A stretch of 64,000 nt of DNA from Flavobacterium glycines (GCF_900100165.1 NZ_FNEO01000001.1:806001-870000), one strand, 5' to 3'; positions 28,821 to 38,536 are shown, counted from the stretch's first letter. Program-made: numbers and translations. The notes: a model not told the origin generated them from the letters alone.

Positions 28821-31800
28821 TTAAAATCCAACATTTAAACCAAGAGAAAGTGTTCTCGTTACTGGATATATATTATTATCAATTCCATTAGATGAAACCT
28901 CTGGATCAAAACCAGTATATTTTGTGAATGTGAACAAGTTCTGTCCTGACACATAAATTTTTGCATAGTCGAAAATCTTTTTACTTAAAAGATTAACAGG
29001 AATATTATAAGACAATGTCACGTTTTTAATTCTCATATAGGATCCATCTTCTATATAGCGGGAAGAGCCTCTGTTATTATTATTTGGATCTCCGTATACA
29101 GCTCTGGGAATAGTGTTGCTTGTTCCCGGAGCAGTCCACCTATTTAAAACGGCAGCCGATTGATTTGTGGTGATTGACATTGATTCCGTATAAAGTCTAT
29201 TAGCGTTAAAAATATCATTACCGTTAACGCCTTGTAAATACACGCTTAAACTAAGATTTCCATAGGTTATCGTATTATTTAAAGAAGCTGTAAAATTCGG
29301 ATTTGGATTGCCTATAAAAGTTCTGTCAGCATCTGTAATTAATCCATCATTATTCAAATCTTTAAATCTAATGTCTCCGGGTGAAGTACTGTTGCTAGAT
29401 GAAGTTCCCTGTACTTGAACAGCATGATTGTTAACTTCAGTTTGTGTTTGAAAAATCCCGTCTTGAACAAAACCATAAAAAACATTTATTGGGTAACCTT
29501 CCTGAATTCTAGATACATTATAATTCAATCCTAATCCACCAGTAATCAATGGTGCATCACCATTTAAGTCAATTACTTTATTTCTATTCATCGAAAAAAC
29601 AAAGTCAGTTGTCCACGAAAATTTATCTTTCTTGATGTTTTTAGTATTGATTACCAATTCAATCCCTTTGTTTTGGATTTTACCCGCATTGATATAAGGA
29701 ACATATATATCTGAATACCCTGAAGTAACCGGCACCGATTGAGGAACTAACATGTCATTGGTGTTTTTTACGTAAGCATCTAATGTAACATTGATTCGAT
29801 CATCAAAAAGAGTAGCATCTAAACCGATATTGTATTGTTCCTGTGCTTCCCATTTTACGTTAGAGTTAGGTAAAACTGTTGGAATGGCAGCACTGACAAA
29901 TGCGCCATTGAAATTATACAGATAGGTATTGTAGTTTGATGAAAATGAATAATTCCCAATTTCCTGATTTCCGGTAATACCATATCCGAATCTTAGTTTT
30001 AAATAATTGACTACTTTTGATTTAAAAAAATCTTCATTTGAAACTCTCCATGCTAACGATCCAGAAGGGAAAGTTCCATATTTATTTCCTTGTCCAAATC
30101 GGGAAGAACCATCTCTTCTTACTGTGGCGGTTAAATAATATTTGTTCTTATAATCGAAATTACCTCTGGCAAATGTGGAGAAAATTGCCCATTCTGAACC
30201 ACTTCCGTGCAATGTAGCCTGATTAATCCCATTATTTAACGTTTGAGTATTTTCACTGGCAAATTTTTGAATAGAACCGCTGATGTATTCAAATTTATTT
30301 TCCTGGGCACTTGTTCCCACTACGGCAGTTAAATTAATACCGTTGTCAAATTTCTTCTGAAAAGTCAAGGTGTTGTCCCAAAGCAAAGTAATAGCCTGAT
30401 TGGAACTTTCACTCAAAAAAGCATTTGGTCCTATATTAGTATCCCATGCATAAGAAGGAACCCAGGTTCTGGTTTTCCAAAAATTAGCTTCTGCTCCTAA
30501 GATCGTTTTGAACTTGAAATTTTTTAAAAAAGTAAGTTCGCTAAATATATTTCCCTGAATATTATATCCTTTGGTGGTATTATCAACGATGGTTGCTTTT
30601 CCAATTGGATTATCTTGATTCCCCGAGTAAAGTGGTTGACCAATCGGTCCTGAAAAATTACCATTGTCTCTGTATATTGGCTGTGTAGGTAGTGACAGCA
30701 ATGCATTTCCAATATTTACATCTCCCTGTGTCTTTACATCATGATTTAATTTTAAGCTGTTTCCAAATTTTAAATTATCAGATATTTTAGTATCACTATT
30801 GAATTGTAGAACATATCTTTTATAATCCGTATTCAGAATGATCCCTTTCTGGTCAAAAACGTTTACAGAGGTGTATACTTTAGATTTTTCATTACCGGTA
30901 GTATAAGCCAGCGTATAATTATTTTGATGTCCGGTATTGAAATAGGCATTCACCCAATCGGTTCCTTTACCTAAGCTTGCGGGATTTTGAAAATCCGGAT
31001 TAGGAGTTAAACCTGCATTATTCAAAATGTCGTTATGAAGGCTCGCAAATTGAGAAGCATTTAAAACTTCTAACATATCAGTTGCTTCTGAAACTCCTGT
31101 AGAAAAATCAAAAGTCAAAGATGATTTCCCAACACTCCCTCTTTTAGTGGAAATAATTACAACTCCATTAGCTCCTCTCGCTCCATAAATAGCGGTTGAT
31201 GAAGCATCCTTAAGAATTTGCATGCTTTCAACATCATTCATGTTTATTTGATTGAGACCTCCTGTCAAAGGCATACCATCAACAACAATCAATGGATCGT
31301 TATTACCGATGGTTCCTGTTCCTCTAATTCTAAATGTTGGGTTATCTCCAGGTTTTCCGGATGTAATAACCTGAACTCCGGCGGCACGACCCTGAATGGC
31401 ATCTCCGACATTAGCAACAGGTTGTTTACTTAAATCAGTCAGTTTTATTGTAGATATTGAACCTGTTAAATCTTTTGATTTCACTTGTCCATAACCGATA
31501 ACCACAACATCACTAAGTGTGTTTGACTCTTGTTGCAGTTTAATTTCCAAAAACTCTTTTCCGGATGTTTCTACTTCTTTTGGTTTATAACCCATGTAGG
31601 AAATAACCAATACGTTTTTTTTGTCAGACACCATTAAATTGAAAGTGCCATCGAAATCTGTAATTGTACTTGAATTGGTGTTTTTGATTAAAACAGTCGC
31701 TCCCGGCAAAGGTTTGTTGGTTTCATCCAAAACTTTTCCTGATAATTTAATTTTTCCTGTTTGTGCCATTATTAGAAATGGTGTGACAAGAAATGTTAGC

Positions 31801-31844
31801 AGTAATAAGGATTTTTTTACCCTATTAAATGAAACAATTTTCAT
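28821..31844 (-). CDS. SusC/RagA-family TonB-dependent receptor
   Basis: A 1007-residue outer-membrane transporter. After the signal peptide (ending near MAQ, residue 28) there is a carboxypeptidase-regulatory-like domain (KLSGKVLDETNKPLPGATVL), then the family TonB-box/plug region with VVVIGYGQVKSKDLTGSI, and a 22-strand barrel ending in the short aromatic segment GLNVGF. It imports glycan fragments with SusD using TonB energy. It is the first gene of the operon, transcribed after the region 31954-32055 with a repeated motif and a SusR-like gene. It has no N-terminal STN domain, so it is not an ECF/FecR-signalling receptor, unlike the one at 44264. Confidence 0.95.
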   Translation of the reverse strand: MKIVSFNRVKKSLLLLTFLVTPFLIMAQTGKIKLSGKVLDETNKPLPGATVLIKNTNSSTITDFDGTFNLMVSDKKNVLVISYMGYKPKEVETSGKEFLEIKLQQESNTLSDVVVIGYGQVKSKDLTGSISTIKLTDLSKQPVANVGDAIQGRAAGVQVITSGKPGDNPTFRIRGTGTIGNNDPLIVVDGMPLTGGLNQINMNDVESMQILKDASSTAIYGARGANGVVIISTKRGSVGKSSLTFDFSTGVSEATDMLEVLNASQFASLHNDILNNAGLTPNPDFQNPASLGKGTDWVNAYFNTGHQNNYTLAYTTGNEKSKVYTSVNVFDQKGIILNTDYKRYVLQFNSDTKISDNLKFGNSLKLNHDVKTQGDVNIGNALLSLPTQPIYRDNGNFSGPIGQPLYSGNQDNPIGKATIVDNTTKGYNIQGNIFSELTFLKNFKFKTILGAEANFWKTRTWVPSYAWDTNIGPNAFLSESSNQAITLLWDNTLTFQKKFDNGINLTAVVGTSAQENKFEYISGSIQKFASENTQTLNNGINQATLHGSGSEWAIFSTFARGNFDYKNKYYLTATVRRDGSSRFGQGNKYGTFPSGSLAWRVSNEDFFKSKVVNYLKLRFGYGITGNQEIGNYSFSSNYNTYLYNFNGAFVSAAIPTVLPNSNVKWEAQEQYNIGLDATLFDDRINVTLDAYVKNTNDMLVPQSVPVTSGYSDIYVPYINAGKIQNKGIELVINTKNIKKDKFSWTTDFVFSMNRNKVIDLNGDAPLITGGLGLNYNVSRIQEGYPINVFYGFVQDGIFQTQTEVNNHAVQVQGTSSSNSTSPGDIRFKDLNNDGLITDADRTFIGNPNPNFTASLNNTITYGNLSLSVYLQGVNGNDIFNANRLYTESMSITTNQSAAVLNRWTAPGTSNTIPRAVYGDPNNNNRGSSRYIEDGSYMRIKNVTLSYNIPVNLLSKKIFDYAKIYVSGQNLFTFTKYTGFDPEVSSNGIDNNIYPVTRTLSLGLNVGF

Positions 31845-31953
31845 AATGAATAATTTAGTTGGTTAGTTTATTTAGTTTTTGATAGTATTCGAATTGAATA
31901 TCATCAAAGCAAATTTGCATAAATAAGCTACCGACATTACTTCATAAAAAAAT

Positions 31954-32055
31954 CGTATAGAAAAAAGGAGTTAATTTTAAGTTAATTAAATATGTAAACC
32001 GCTATACTGTATGGGTTTGTGTTTTTTTTATGTTCAAAAACCGTATAGAAAAAAG
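31954..32055 (-). promoter_or_regulatory. Direct-repeat candidate operator before the dextran-type operon
   Basis: CGTATAGAAAAAAG occurs twice on the plus strand, at 31954-31967 and 32042-32055, 88 bp apart, in the 219-bp gap between the SusR-like gene and SusC. A related CTATACTGTAT lies between them. The pair is a plausible binding site for the SusR-like regulator. I did not identify a clear -7 element. Confidence 0.45.
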
Positions 32056-32063
32056 ACTGTTTT

Positions 32064-33746
32064 TTATAGTTTTAAAGTAGTGTTTTTAAGTAGTTTTTGA
32101 TCAAAATCGTCTTTATTTACGATTGAATTATTACGGATTTTAGTTTTATAGGCATAAATAGAGTTGACAGAATAGCCTAAAATTTGGGCTATAATTTCGT
32201 TATGTGTAATTCCCAATCGAATTAATGCGTAAATCCGTAATTCCTTTGTAAGGATTTGTTCCTTGTTTAGTTTGATTTTATGTTCGTCTTTCATTAAAGT
32301 GTTAAATTCATTAATGAAATTTGGAAAAAGATTGATAAAGGCGGTATCAAAATTCTCCAACAGTTTTTCTTTTTCTCGTTTTAGATTATAACCCGAAATA
32401 GTTTGTTCTGCTTTTTCATAATTTTTTTCTTCAAGATGTTTTTTGATTTTAGTATTTAAAGAAGTGAATTTTTCAAAAACCTGTTCATTTTGGGTAAAAA
32501 ATAATCCTAAGTATTCTTCTTTAATTTTATTTGCCTCAAATAGTTGTGAATTGGCTTCTTTAATTTCAATGCTTTTAGATTTTATTTTTTCATTAACTTT
32601 TTTCAATTGTTTGTTAATGGTTTTTAAGTTTTGATGAGCATCTGCAATTGTTTTCTTTGCTTTATTTAATTTTCTATATTGAAAATAAATAGTGATAACG
32701 AAACAAATAGCCAGGATTAAAAAGAAGCTTACAATAATGTATTGCCAATAAATACGCTGTTTTTCTTTTTCAACATTATGAAGAATTTCATCTGCAATAA
32801 GTGGTAAAATGGCTCCCACTTGTAATTTACGCTGTTGAGCACCATAAAAAAAGGCATCGTCATTTGCTTTTTGAATCAGTAGTGAAGCATTTCCAACATC
32901 CCCTTTTTTAAATAAAAGTTCAGAAAGTTTTATGATGGCCAGAGATTCTTTAGTGGAGGTTTTAACATCATTAATAACAGCATCTGTAAAATGAGTAATA
33001 GCTTCATCGTTTCTGCCTAATTGCTGGTATAATTCTCCTAGCATATAATGTACTAAAGCCTGATCATGAGGGGGATTATTTTTTTTCAGAAGAATGTTGA
33101 AATCAGTAAGTGCTTGCTGTAATTGTCCGTCCTTAGATTTATTAAACGCTGCTAAAAATTCATTAAAAAATTGTCCTTTTTCGGTCAAAGAAAGGGCTTT
33201 TGCTCTGTATTTATGAGCCAATTCCAAATATTGTTTGTAAAAATGAGGCGTATTAGAGTATTCAGCCATATCTCCATAACAACGTCCTAATATGCCATAA
33301 TAAAAAGCATTGTAGTCTTTATTGTTTTCGTCAATCTTTGAAGGTTCTAAAAAATCTAAAGCTTCTTTATACATTCCGGATGAAACACAGATATCGGCCA
33401 GATTCATATTGGCATTAGCAATCAAGGATTTGTCTTTTAATTCATAAGCTAAATTTTTAGCCTTAATTCCGTAATAAAAAGCAGAATCCCGTTTGAAAAA
33501 TTTGAATTGATAAAACATTTGTTCGCTCAAATGGTATTGGGCTAAAAAGTCATTTTTAGGATTTTTTCTTAAAAGGGTTCGAATACTGTCAATTTCAATT
33601 GTTTTCTTCTTGTTGTACTTCGAAGAATTTTCAATAATCTGAATTAATGTGTCTAATTTGTTTTTTTGTCCTACAACAGAACTGGTAGTCAATAAAAAAA
33701 CAGCAATTATAAGGGTAAGATTTTTAAAAGGAAGTAATGTTATCAT
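32064..33746 (-). CDS. SusR-like membrane transcriptional regulator (TPR, HTH)
   Basis: A 560-residue regulator with a signal peptide (ending near VVGQ, residue 27), a periplasmic TPR-type helical region (about 60-330), one membrane helix (334-357, YIIVSFFLILAICFVITIYF), a coiled coil (360-412), and a C-terminal LuxR-type helix-turn-helix at about 498-540 (TKELRIYALIRLGITHNEII). This is the layout of Bacteroides SusR and DUF6377 proteins, which sense periplasmic oligosaccharide and activate starch or glucan loci. It is on the same strand, 219 bp upstream of the SusC gene, with the repeated CGTATAG motif between them. The ligand is probably isomaltooligosaccharide or maltooligosaccharide. Confidence 0.88.
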   Translation of the reverse strand: MITLLPFKNLTLIIAVFLLTTSSVVGQKNKLDTLIQIIENSSKYNKKKTIEIDSIRTLLRKNPKNDFLAQYHLSEQMFYQFKFFKRDSAFYYGIKAKNLAYELKDKSLIANANMNLADICVSSGMYKEALDFLEPSKIDENNKDYNAFYYGILGRCYGDMAEYSNTPHFYKQYLELAHKYRAKALSLTEKGQFFNEFLAAFNKSKDGQLQQALTDFNILLKKNNPPHDQALVHYMLGELYQQLGRNDEAITHFTDAVINDVKTSTKESLAIIKLSELLFKKGDVGNASLLIQKANDDAFFYGAQQRKLQVGAILPLIADEILHNVEKEKQRIYWQYIIVSFFLILAICFVITIYFQYRKLNKAKKTIADAHQNLKTINKQLKKVNEKIKSKSIEIKEANSQLFEANKIKEEYLGLFFTQNEQVFEKFTSLNTKIKKHLEEKNYEKAEQTISGYNLKREKEKLLENFDTAFINLFPNFINEFNTLMKDEHKIKLNKEQILTKELRIYALIRLGITHNEIIAQILGYSVNSIYAYKTKIRNNSIVNKDDFDQKLLKNTTLKL

Positions 33747-33908
33747 TGCCTATATAAACTATTTAAGTTCAATCAGTAGTTTTTTGAATAATTAAGGATA
33801 GGGTATATAAAGTTGATGAAATAACAACTCTAAATGTAAATATAGGTAATATTGAGTATAAGTAGTGATTGTGGATTTTAATTTAAGTCCTGATTAAATA
33901 GTGTTAAA

Positions 33909-33953
33909 TTCACACTTTATTCGTGTGAAACGAATAAATATTTGATATTTTTG
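33909..33953 (+). promoter_or_regulatory. Interlocked inverted repeats and -7 element before the GH97b gene
   Basis: TTCACAC-TTTATTC-GTGTGAA (33909-33929) and TTTATTCG-TGTGAAA-CGAATAAA (33916-33938) are two inverted repeats sharing bases. TATTTTTG (33946-33953), a Bacteroidota -7 element, lies just downstream, so the repeats cover the -33 region. They are likely a repressor-type operator or alternative DNA pairing site. No regulator is assigned. Confidence 0.5.
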
Positions 33954-33983
33954 GCTTTACTAACCTAAAATATAAATTTTAAA

Positions 33984-35966
33984 ATGACTATTTCTGTTTT
34001 TAACCATTTGAAATTAACCCATTTCAAATTCTTTTTAAGCCTCTTTTTATTCGGTTTTTTTGTTACCAATTTGCAGGCGCAGCAAGCTGTAGCCAGTCCG
34101 GACGGGAAACTTACTGTAAACTTAGTTGTAAATAATGGAACGCCAACTTACAGTGTTTCTTACAATGGGAAATTGTTTTTAGAACCATCTCCTTTGGGAT
34201 TGAAAACAAATGTTGGTGATTTTAGCTCGGGATTAGCTTTAAGCGATAAAGTGATCCAAAATAAAATTGATGAAATTTATGAGTTGCCAAATATCAAACA
34301 AAGTAAGGTGCATTATGTAGCTAATGAAGCGGTTTATTCTTTTACCAAAGACAATAAAGCAGCAATTGATATTGTGTTCAGGGTAAGTAATAATGATGTG
34401 GCATTTAAATATAAAGTGTATCCACAAAAAGAAGCACTTACCACTGTTGTAAAAGAGGAAGCTTCGGGATTTTTATTTCCTGAGGGAACGACAAGTTTTC
34501 TTTCGGCTCAAAGCAAAGCGATGGCAGGCTGGAAAAGAACCATGCCTAGTTACGAAATCCCATATACTGTAGATGAAGCTGTTGGTAAAAACGGTACAGG
34601 AGAAGGTTATACTTTTCCCTGTCTTTTCAAAGTTAATAAAAATGCCTGGGTTTTGATTTCAGAAACCGGAGTGGATAGTCAGTATTGTGCCAGCAGATTA
34701 ATGGGTCATGAAAAAGGTTTGTATACCATTGGTTTTCCAATGGAAGGCGAAAATAATGGAAACGGAACATCGGCTCCAGCAATTGCACTTCCTGGTGAAA
34801 CGCCTTGGCGTACCATTACTGTAGGCGAAACTTTAGCGCCTATTGTAGAAACTACAGTACCATTTGATTTGGTAAAACCGCTTTATAAAGCTTCTCAAAA
34901 ATACCAATATACTAAGGGAACCTGGAGTTGGATCATTGGTATGGAAAAAAGTATGAACTACGATGAGCAAAAAAGATATATTGATTTTAGTGCTGATTTG
35001 GGTTATCAAACGCTTTTAGTGGATGCGCTTTGGGACACTCAGGTAGGGCGTGATAAAATTGAAGAATTAGCTAAGTATGCCGCAACAAAAGGAGTTAGTT
35101 TCTACTTGTGGTATAATTCTAACGGACATTGGAATGATGCGCCACAAACGCCTAGAGGAATCATGAATAATGCTATTCTTCGTCGTAAAGAAATGGCTTG
35201 GATGAAAAGCATAGGTGTGACCGGAATTAAAGTCGATTTCTTTGGTGGAGACAAGCAGGAAACGATGAAGCTGTATGAAGATATTTTATTTGATGCCAAT
35301 GATTACGGAATTGCAGTTATTTTTCATGGTACCACTTTGCCTCGTGGTTGGGAAAGAATGTTTCCTAACTATGTTTCCAGCGAAGCAGTGTTAGCAAGTG
35401 AGAATCTTTATTTTGGTCAAAAATATTGCGATGCAGAAGCATTCAACGCTTGCTTGCATACTTTTATACGTAATACGGTAGGAAGTATGGATTTTGGCGG
35501 AAGTGCTTTGAATAAATTTTATAATGAAAACAATACGCCAAACAAAGGTTCAAAACGTATGACTTCTGACGTTTATGCTTTGGCAACGGCAGTTTTGTTT
35601 CAAAGTAGCGTACAGCATTTTGCATTAGCACCAAATAATTTAACCGATGCTCCAAAATGGGCAATCGATTTTATGAAAACAGTGCCTACCACTTGGGACG
35701 AAGTTAAATTTATTGATGGTTATCCTGGCAAATATGCCGTATTAGCCCGTCGTCATGGGGATAAATGGTATGTGGCCGGAATAAATGCTCAGAAAGAAAC
35801 ACTGAAAACTAAAATAAAACTTCCGATGATTAAGGCAGGAACCGAATTGAAACAATACAGTGATGATGCACAATTGAATGGCAAAGTAACAACAACAAAA
35901 CTGAAAAAGAATCAGGAAATGGAAGTGACAATTCCTTGTAATGGAGCTGTGGTATTGCTGAATTAA
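33984..35966 (+). CDS. GH97 alpha-galactosidase-type enzyme (retaining subtype)
   Basis: A 660-residue secreted GH97 enzyme with a signal peptide ending near LQAQ (residue 33). In contrast to the SusB-like member at 21891, it has the retaining subtype residues: nucleophile Asp418 (GIKVDFFGGD) and acid/base Glu473 (LASENLYF), both with offset +3 from Asp415 and Glu470 of the characterised B. thetaiotaomicron GH97b alpha-galactosidase. It lacks the NAHE glutamate of the inverting type. It should release galactose from alpha-galactosides. It has its own promoter on the opposite strand from the dextran-type operon, so it may serve a different substrate such as raffinose-type sugars. Confidence 0.92.
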   Translation: MTISVFNHLKLTHFKFFLSLFLFGFFVTNLQAQQAVASPDGKLTVNLVVNNGTPTYSVSYNGKLFLEPSPLGLKTNVGDFSSGLALSDKVIQNKIDEIYELPNIKQSKVHYVANEAVYSFTKDNKAAIDIVFRVSNNDVAFKYKVYPQKEALTTVVKEEASGFLFPEGTTSFLSAQSKAMAGWKRTMPSYEIPYTVDEAVGKNGTGEGYTFPCLFKVNKNAWVLISETGVDSQYCASRLMGHEKGLYTIGFPMEGENNGNGTSAPAIALPGETPWRTITVGETLAPIVETTVPFDLVKPLYKASQKYQYTKGTWSWIIGMEKSMNYDEQKRYIDFSADLGYQTLLVDALWDTQVGRDKIEELAKYAATKGVSFYLWYNSNGHWNDAPQTPRGIMNNAILRRKEMAWMKSIGVTGIKVDFFGGDKQETMKLYEDILFDANDYGIAVIFHGTTLPRGWERMFPNYVSSEAVLASENLYFGQKYCDAEAFNACLHTFIRNTVGSMDFGGSALNKFYNENNTPNKGSKRMTSDVYALATAVLFQSSVQHFALAPNNLTDAPKWAIDFMKTVPTTWDEVKFIDGYPGKYAVLARRHGDKWYVAGINAQKETLKTKIKLPMIKAGTELKQYSDDAQLNGKVTTTKLKKNQEMEVTIPCNGAVVLLN

Positions 35967-36058
35967 TTGTCAACAAATTTCCTTAAATAAATTAGGCTTA
36001 TAGGAAATGAGGTTTTACTCATTCTTATAAGCTTTTTTCTTTATGAGAATTTATTACT

Positions 36059-36931
36059 TTATAAATTAATCAAATAAGCTACAGAAAAATTAAAATAGCT
36101 GGTGTTTTTTACATCAGTTTCTCCTTTTAGTGCATTAGGAAAATTGAAATTGTAACCTAATTCAAAGTCAAAGGATTTGTAATTGAAATCTAATGGAAAG
36201 TTGATTTGGGTATTGATTAAATCAAAGGTAGAATTAGTGGTGTACACGGTTACCGGATGGCCATTAAAAAAATAGTTTCGGGCTAATTCAATAGTTTGAT
36301 TTCCTGCTACAATGCTTAATTGAGGTTTAAGGGAAAGTTGAGCTTTTGCAGTTTTAATGAGGTTAATTAAAAGATAATTCGTTGAGGCAATCTGAAGCCC
36401 GTCCTGGTTTCCAAATAAGTAGGATAAGGATAGTTGCGAGCTGAAATTTCTTTTTTTGTTTCTAAATGCTAAGCCTGCATTAATTACATTGTTATACGCA
36501 TTATCCAAACTGTTGTTGTAAAAATATCGGGAATAGGAACCATTATATCGGAGTTTTTTTTGTTTGCCGAAATCTTTTCCAAAACCGATAGAAGCAGTTG
36601 TTAAGTCCCAATTAGGGTCAAATTCACTATAATAAATTCCGGATAGGCTGGCATAAATTCCTGAGGAATGCATATAGCTAATTTTTGGAGTCAGATTGTA
36701 TTGATTTACGCCTATATCACGACCTGAAAAATAGGTTTTGTTGTTGTAATTCATCGAGAGGTAGAGAAACTGAAGTTTTGATATTGATTTTAAGAGTGCA
36801 TCAATGTTTTGATTTTTTTCTAAAAGTCCATCAATAATTTCATCTGTTTCCTGTTCTTTTGGACTTGTATCCTGGGCATGAGTCTTTACGGCAAATGTAA
36901 AAAGTATAGCAAGTAAAAAGAGTTTTTTCAT
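36059..36931 (-). CDS. Outer-membrane beta-barrel protein, unknown role
   Basis: A 290-residue secreted protein with a signal peptide (cut after HAQ, about residue 19) and a short helical segment (TDEIIDGLLEKNQNIDALLK), followed by alternating hydrophobic/aromatic stretches typical of barrel strands, ending in the aromatic-rich SYFNFSVAYLINL. I do not recognise a functional family. It is the last of a minus-strand run with ECF sigma, anti-sigma and a Spy-like gene, and lies 76 bp after the Spy-like gene, so it may belong to an envelope-stress regulon. Confidence in the barrel call is moderate. Confidence 0.6.
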   Translation of the reverse strand: MKKLFLLAILFTFAVKTHAQDTSPKEQETDEIIDGLLEKNQNIDALLKSISKLQFLYLSMNYNNKTYFSGRDIGVNQYNLTPKISYMHSSGIYASLSGIYYSEFDPNWDLTTASIGFGKDFGKQKKLRYNGSYSRYFYNNSLDNAYNNVINAGLAFRNKKRNFSSQLSLSYLFGNQDGLQIASTNYLLINLIKTAKAQLSLKPQLSIVAGNQTIELARNYFFNGHPVTVYTTNSTFDLINTQINFPLDFNYKSFDFELGYNFNFPNALKGETDVKNTSYFNFSVAYLINL

Positions 36932-37007
36932 TTAGATATATAATTAAAAAAAGTAAGTGATTAAAAATTTCAATCACTTACTTTGAATAATATAAAAATA
37001 GTATAAT

Positions 37008-37427
37008 TTATCGATGTTTCACATCACGCAATCTGGAATCTTTAATTGTTTCGCGAATCCTGTTACTGTTATGTTCTTGAATTTGTTGTCTTTGTTCAGT
37101 AGTCAGGCTGTTTTTAAAATCTCTCCTTAAATCTTTAATATTTTCTTTGCTCTCGTTGAGTAAGTTTTTTTGTGCGGTAGTAAAGGTTAAGACTAATGCG
37201 GCTTGTTTTTGTTCTTTACTTAGGCTGGCGTCTTTTAAAATGGCCAGTTGTTCAGCGGTAAGAGAGGCTTTGAAAGCTTCTCGATTGGCTTTTATTAAAT
37301 CACGTTGTTGCTGAACTAGTTTTTGTTGTTCCGTTGTGAAATTATCAACCACAGTGCTCTTTTGTGCCCTTCCTGAATGCAATCCCATAAAAAAGAGAAA
37401 TACTGTTATTGTGATTATAGATTTCAT
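37008..37427 (-). CDS. Spy/CpxP-like periplasmic helical protein
   Basis: A 139-residue secreted protein (signal peptide ending near GRAQ, residue 22) that is nearly all helical. It carries repeated short motifs of LTxxQ type: LTAEQLAILKD, FTTAQKNLL and LTTEQRQQIQE, as in Spy/CpxP chaperones, with many Lys, Gln and Glu residues. In enterobacteria such proteins protect envelope proteins and feed back on stress sensing. It sits 73 bp after the probable anti-sigma gene, which fits an envelope-stress operon. The family match is by motif and composition, so only moderate. Confidence 0.6.
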   Translation of the reverse strand: MKSIITITVFLFFMGLHSGRAQKSTVVDNFTTEQQKLVQQQRDLIKANREAFKASLTAEQLAILKDASLSKEQKQAALVLTFTTAQKNLLNESKENIKDLRRDFKNSLTTEQRQQIQEHNSNRIRETIKDSRLRDVKHR

Positions 37428-37500
37428 TTTAATTATTTTTTGGTAATACTAAGTTAAGTGTTTTTCAATTAGACCCCAAATTAGTCTGAAAGTTTAAATG

Positions 37501-37941
37501 TTACATGTCTTCTAAAAGGCGATTGGTAATGTACTCGTCGATTTCTTTTTCTTCCACAAATAACGACGAAACGATAATGTCGTTTTCGGGAACTAAATTG
37601 TGGCCTTGTGTTGTATTGTTAGCATTATTTGTTGTGGTAGTATTGTCAATTTGAACAATGCTGTCTGTAAGTTGATTTGTAATGTTTTCCTGGTTTTGAG
37701 AATTGTAGGTTCTAAAAATACTTAATCCCAAAAGCAATGTTACAGAGGCAGCAGCTAACCAGCTTGTTCTTTTTTTGTAAAAAGGAATGACTTTAGTTTC
37801 TTTTTCAGCTAATACCTTATTTAAAATTTCGTTTTTCGAGTTTGAAAAATAATTTTCAGGAATTGTAAGACCTAAAGTATCTGAATGAATTTTATTTAAT
37901 TCATCTTCTTTTATCTGATTCATTTTATCTTTTGCATTCAT
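37501..37941 (-). CDS. Probable anti-sigma factor, single-pass membrane protein
   Basis: A 146-residue protein with a cytoplasmic N-terminal part of about 58 residues (including LGLTIPENYFSNSKNEILNK), one membrane segment (SWLAAASVTLLLGLSIF, about 60-76), and a low-complexity Asn/Thr-rich periplasmic tail ending EEKEIDEYITNRLLEDM. It lies 10 bp after an ECF sigma gene on the same strand, the classical arrangement of a membrane anti-sigma factor that holds the sigma factor. The zinc-binding HxxxCxxC motif of ZAS-type factors is absent. The assignment is from topology and position. Confidence 0.65.
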   Translation of the reverse strand: MNAKDKMNQIKEDELNKIHSDTLGLTIPENYFSNSKNEILNKVLAEKETKVIPFYKKRTSWLAAASVTLLLGLSIFRTYNSQNQENITNQLTDSIVQIDNTTTTNNANNTTQGHNLVPENDIIVSSLFVEEKEIDEYITNRLLEDM

Positions 37942-37951
37942 AATATATGTC

Positions 37952-38536
37952 TTAGCTGTTTTCGATATTTTGAATTAAAGTTTTCTTTTTTAAAGTTAGA
38001 GTTTCAATATTACTTTCGATAAATTTTACGGCATTGTAATACAATGTTTTTATCGTTCCTTCTTTCATTTCTAAAATACTGGCAATTTCATGAAATTTCA
38101 AATCATCGTAATACTTCATGTTGAAAATTTGCCTTTGTTTATAGTTTAGCTCCGAAACTACAGTTTGTAATTTTAACTGCAGAACATCAGCTTCAAAAAA
38201 AGTATCCTCTAATAAACTATTCAAATATTTGGTGCTCACATCCTCTATTGATATGGAATGTTTGTTTTTGTTTAGTTCTAAAAAACGAATGGATTCGTTA
38301 TAGGCAATTTTATACATCCAGGTATAAAGAGAGCTTTGTCGGGAGAATTTGCTTATTCCTTTGTAAACTCTTATAAATGTATTTTGTAAAACATCATCGG
38401 CGTTTTCATGTGTAATAACTAATTTTCTGATATGCCAATAAAGTCTAACCTGATACAAATCAATGAGCTTGTTAAAAGCCTTGTCTCTATCAGTCTCGCT
38501 AATCAATTGCTCAATAAAGTCGGATTCGTTTACCAA
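37952..38536 (-). CDS. ECF-type RNA polymerase sigma factor
   Basis: A 194-residue sigma-70-family factor with region 2 at about residues 10-80 (LYWHIRKLVITHENADDVLQ and NTFIRVYKGISKFSRQSSLY) and region 4 at about 130-180 (LNYKQRQIFNMKYYDDLKFH and EIASILEMKEGTIKTLYY). Regions 1.1 and 3 are absent, as is normal for ECF factors. It is followed by the probable anti-sigma factor, the Spy-like protein and a barrel protein, and probably controls this operon in response to envelope stress. The group looks unlike the SusC-linked sigma factor at 42236. Confidence 0.93.
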   Translation of the reverse strand: MVNESDFIEQLISETDRDKAFNKLIDLYQVRLYWHIRKLVITHENADDVLQNTFIRVYKGISKFSRQSSLYTWMYKIAYNESIRFLELNKNKHSISIEDVSTKYLNSLLEDTFFEADVLQLKLQTVVSELNYKQRQIFNMKYYDDLKFHEIASILEMKEGTIKTLYYNAVKFIESNIETLTLKKKTLIQNIENS

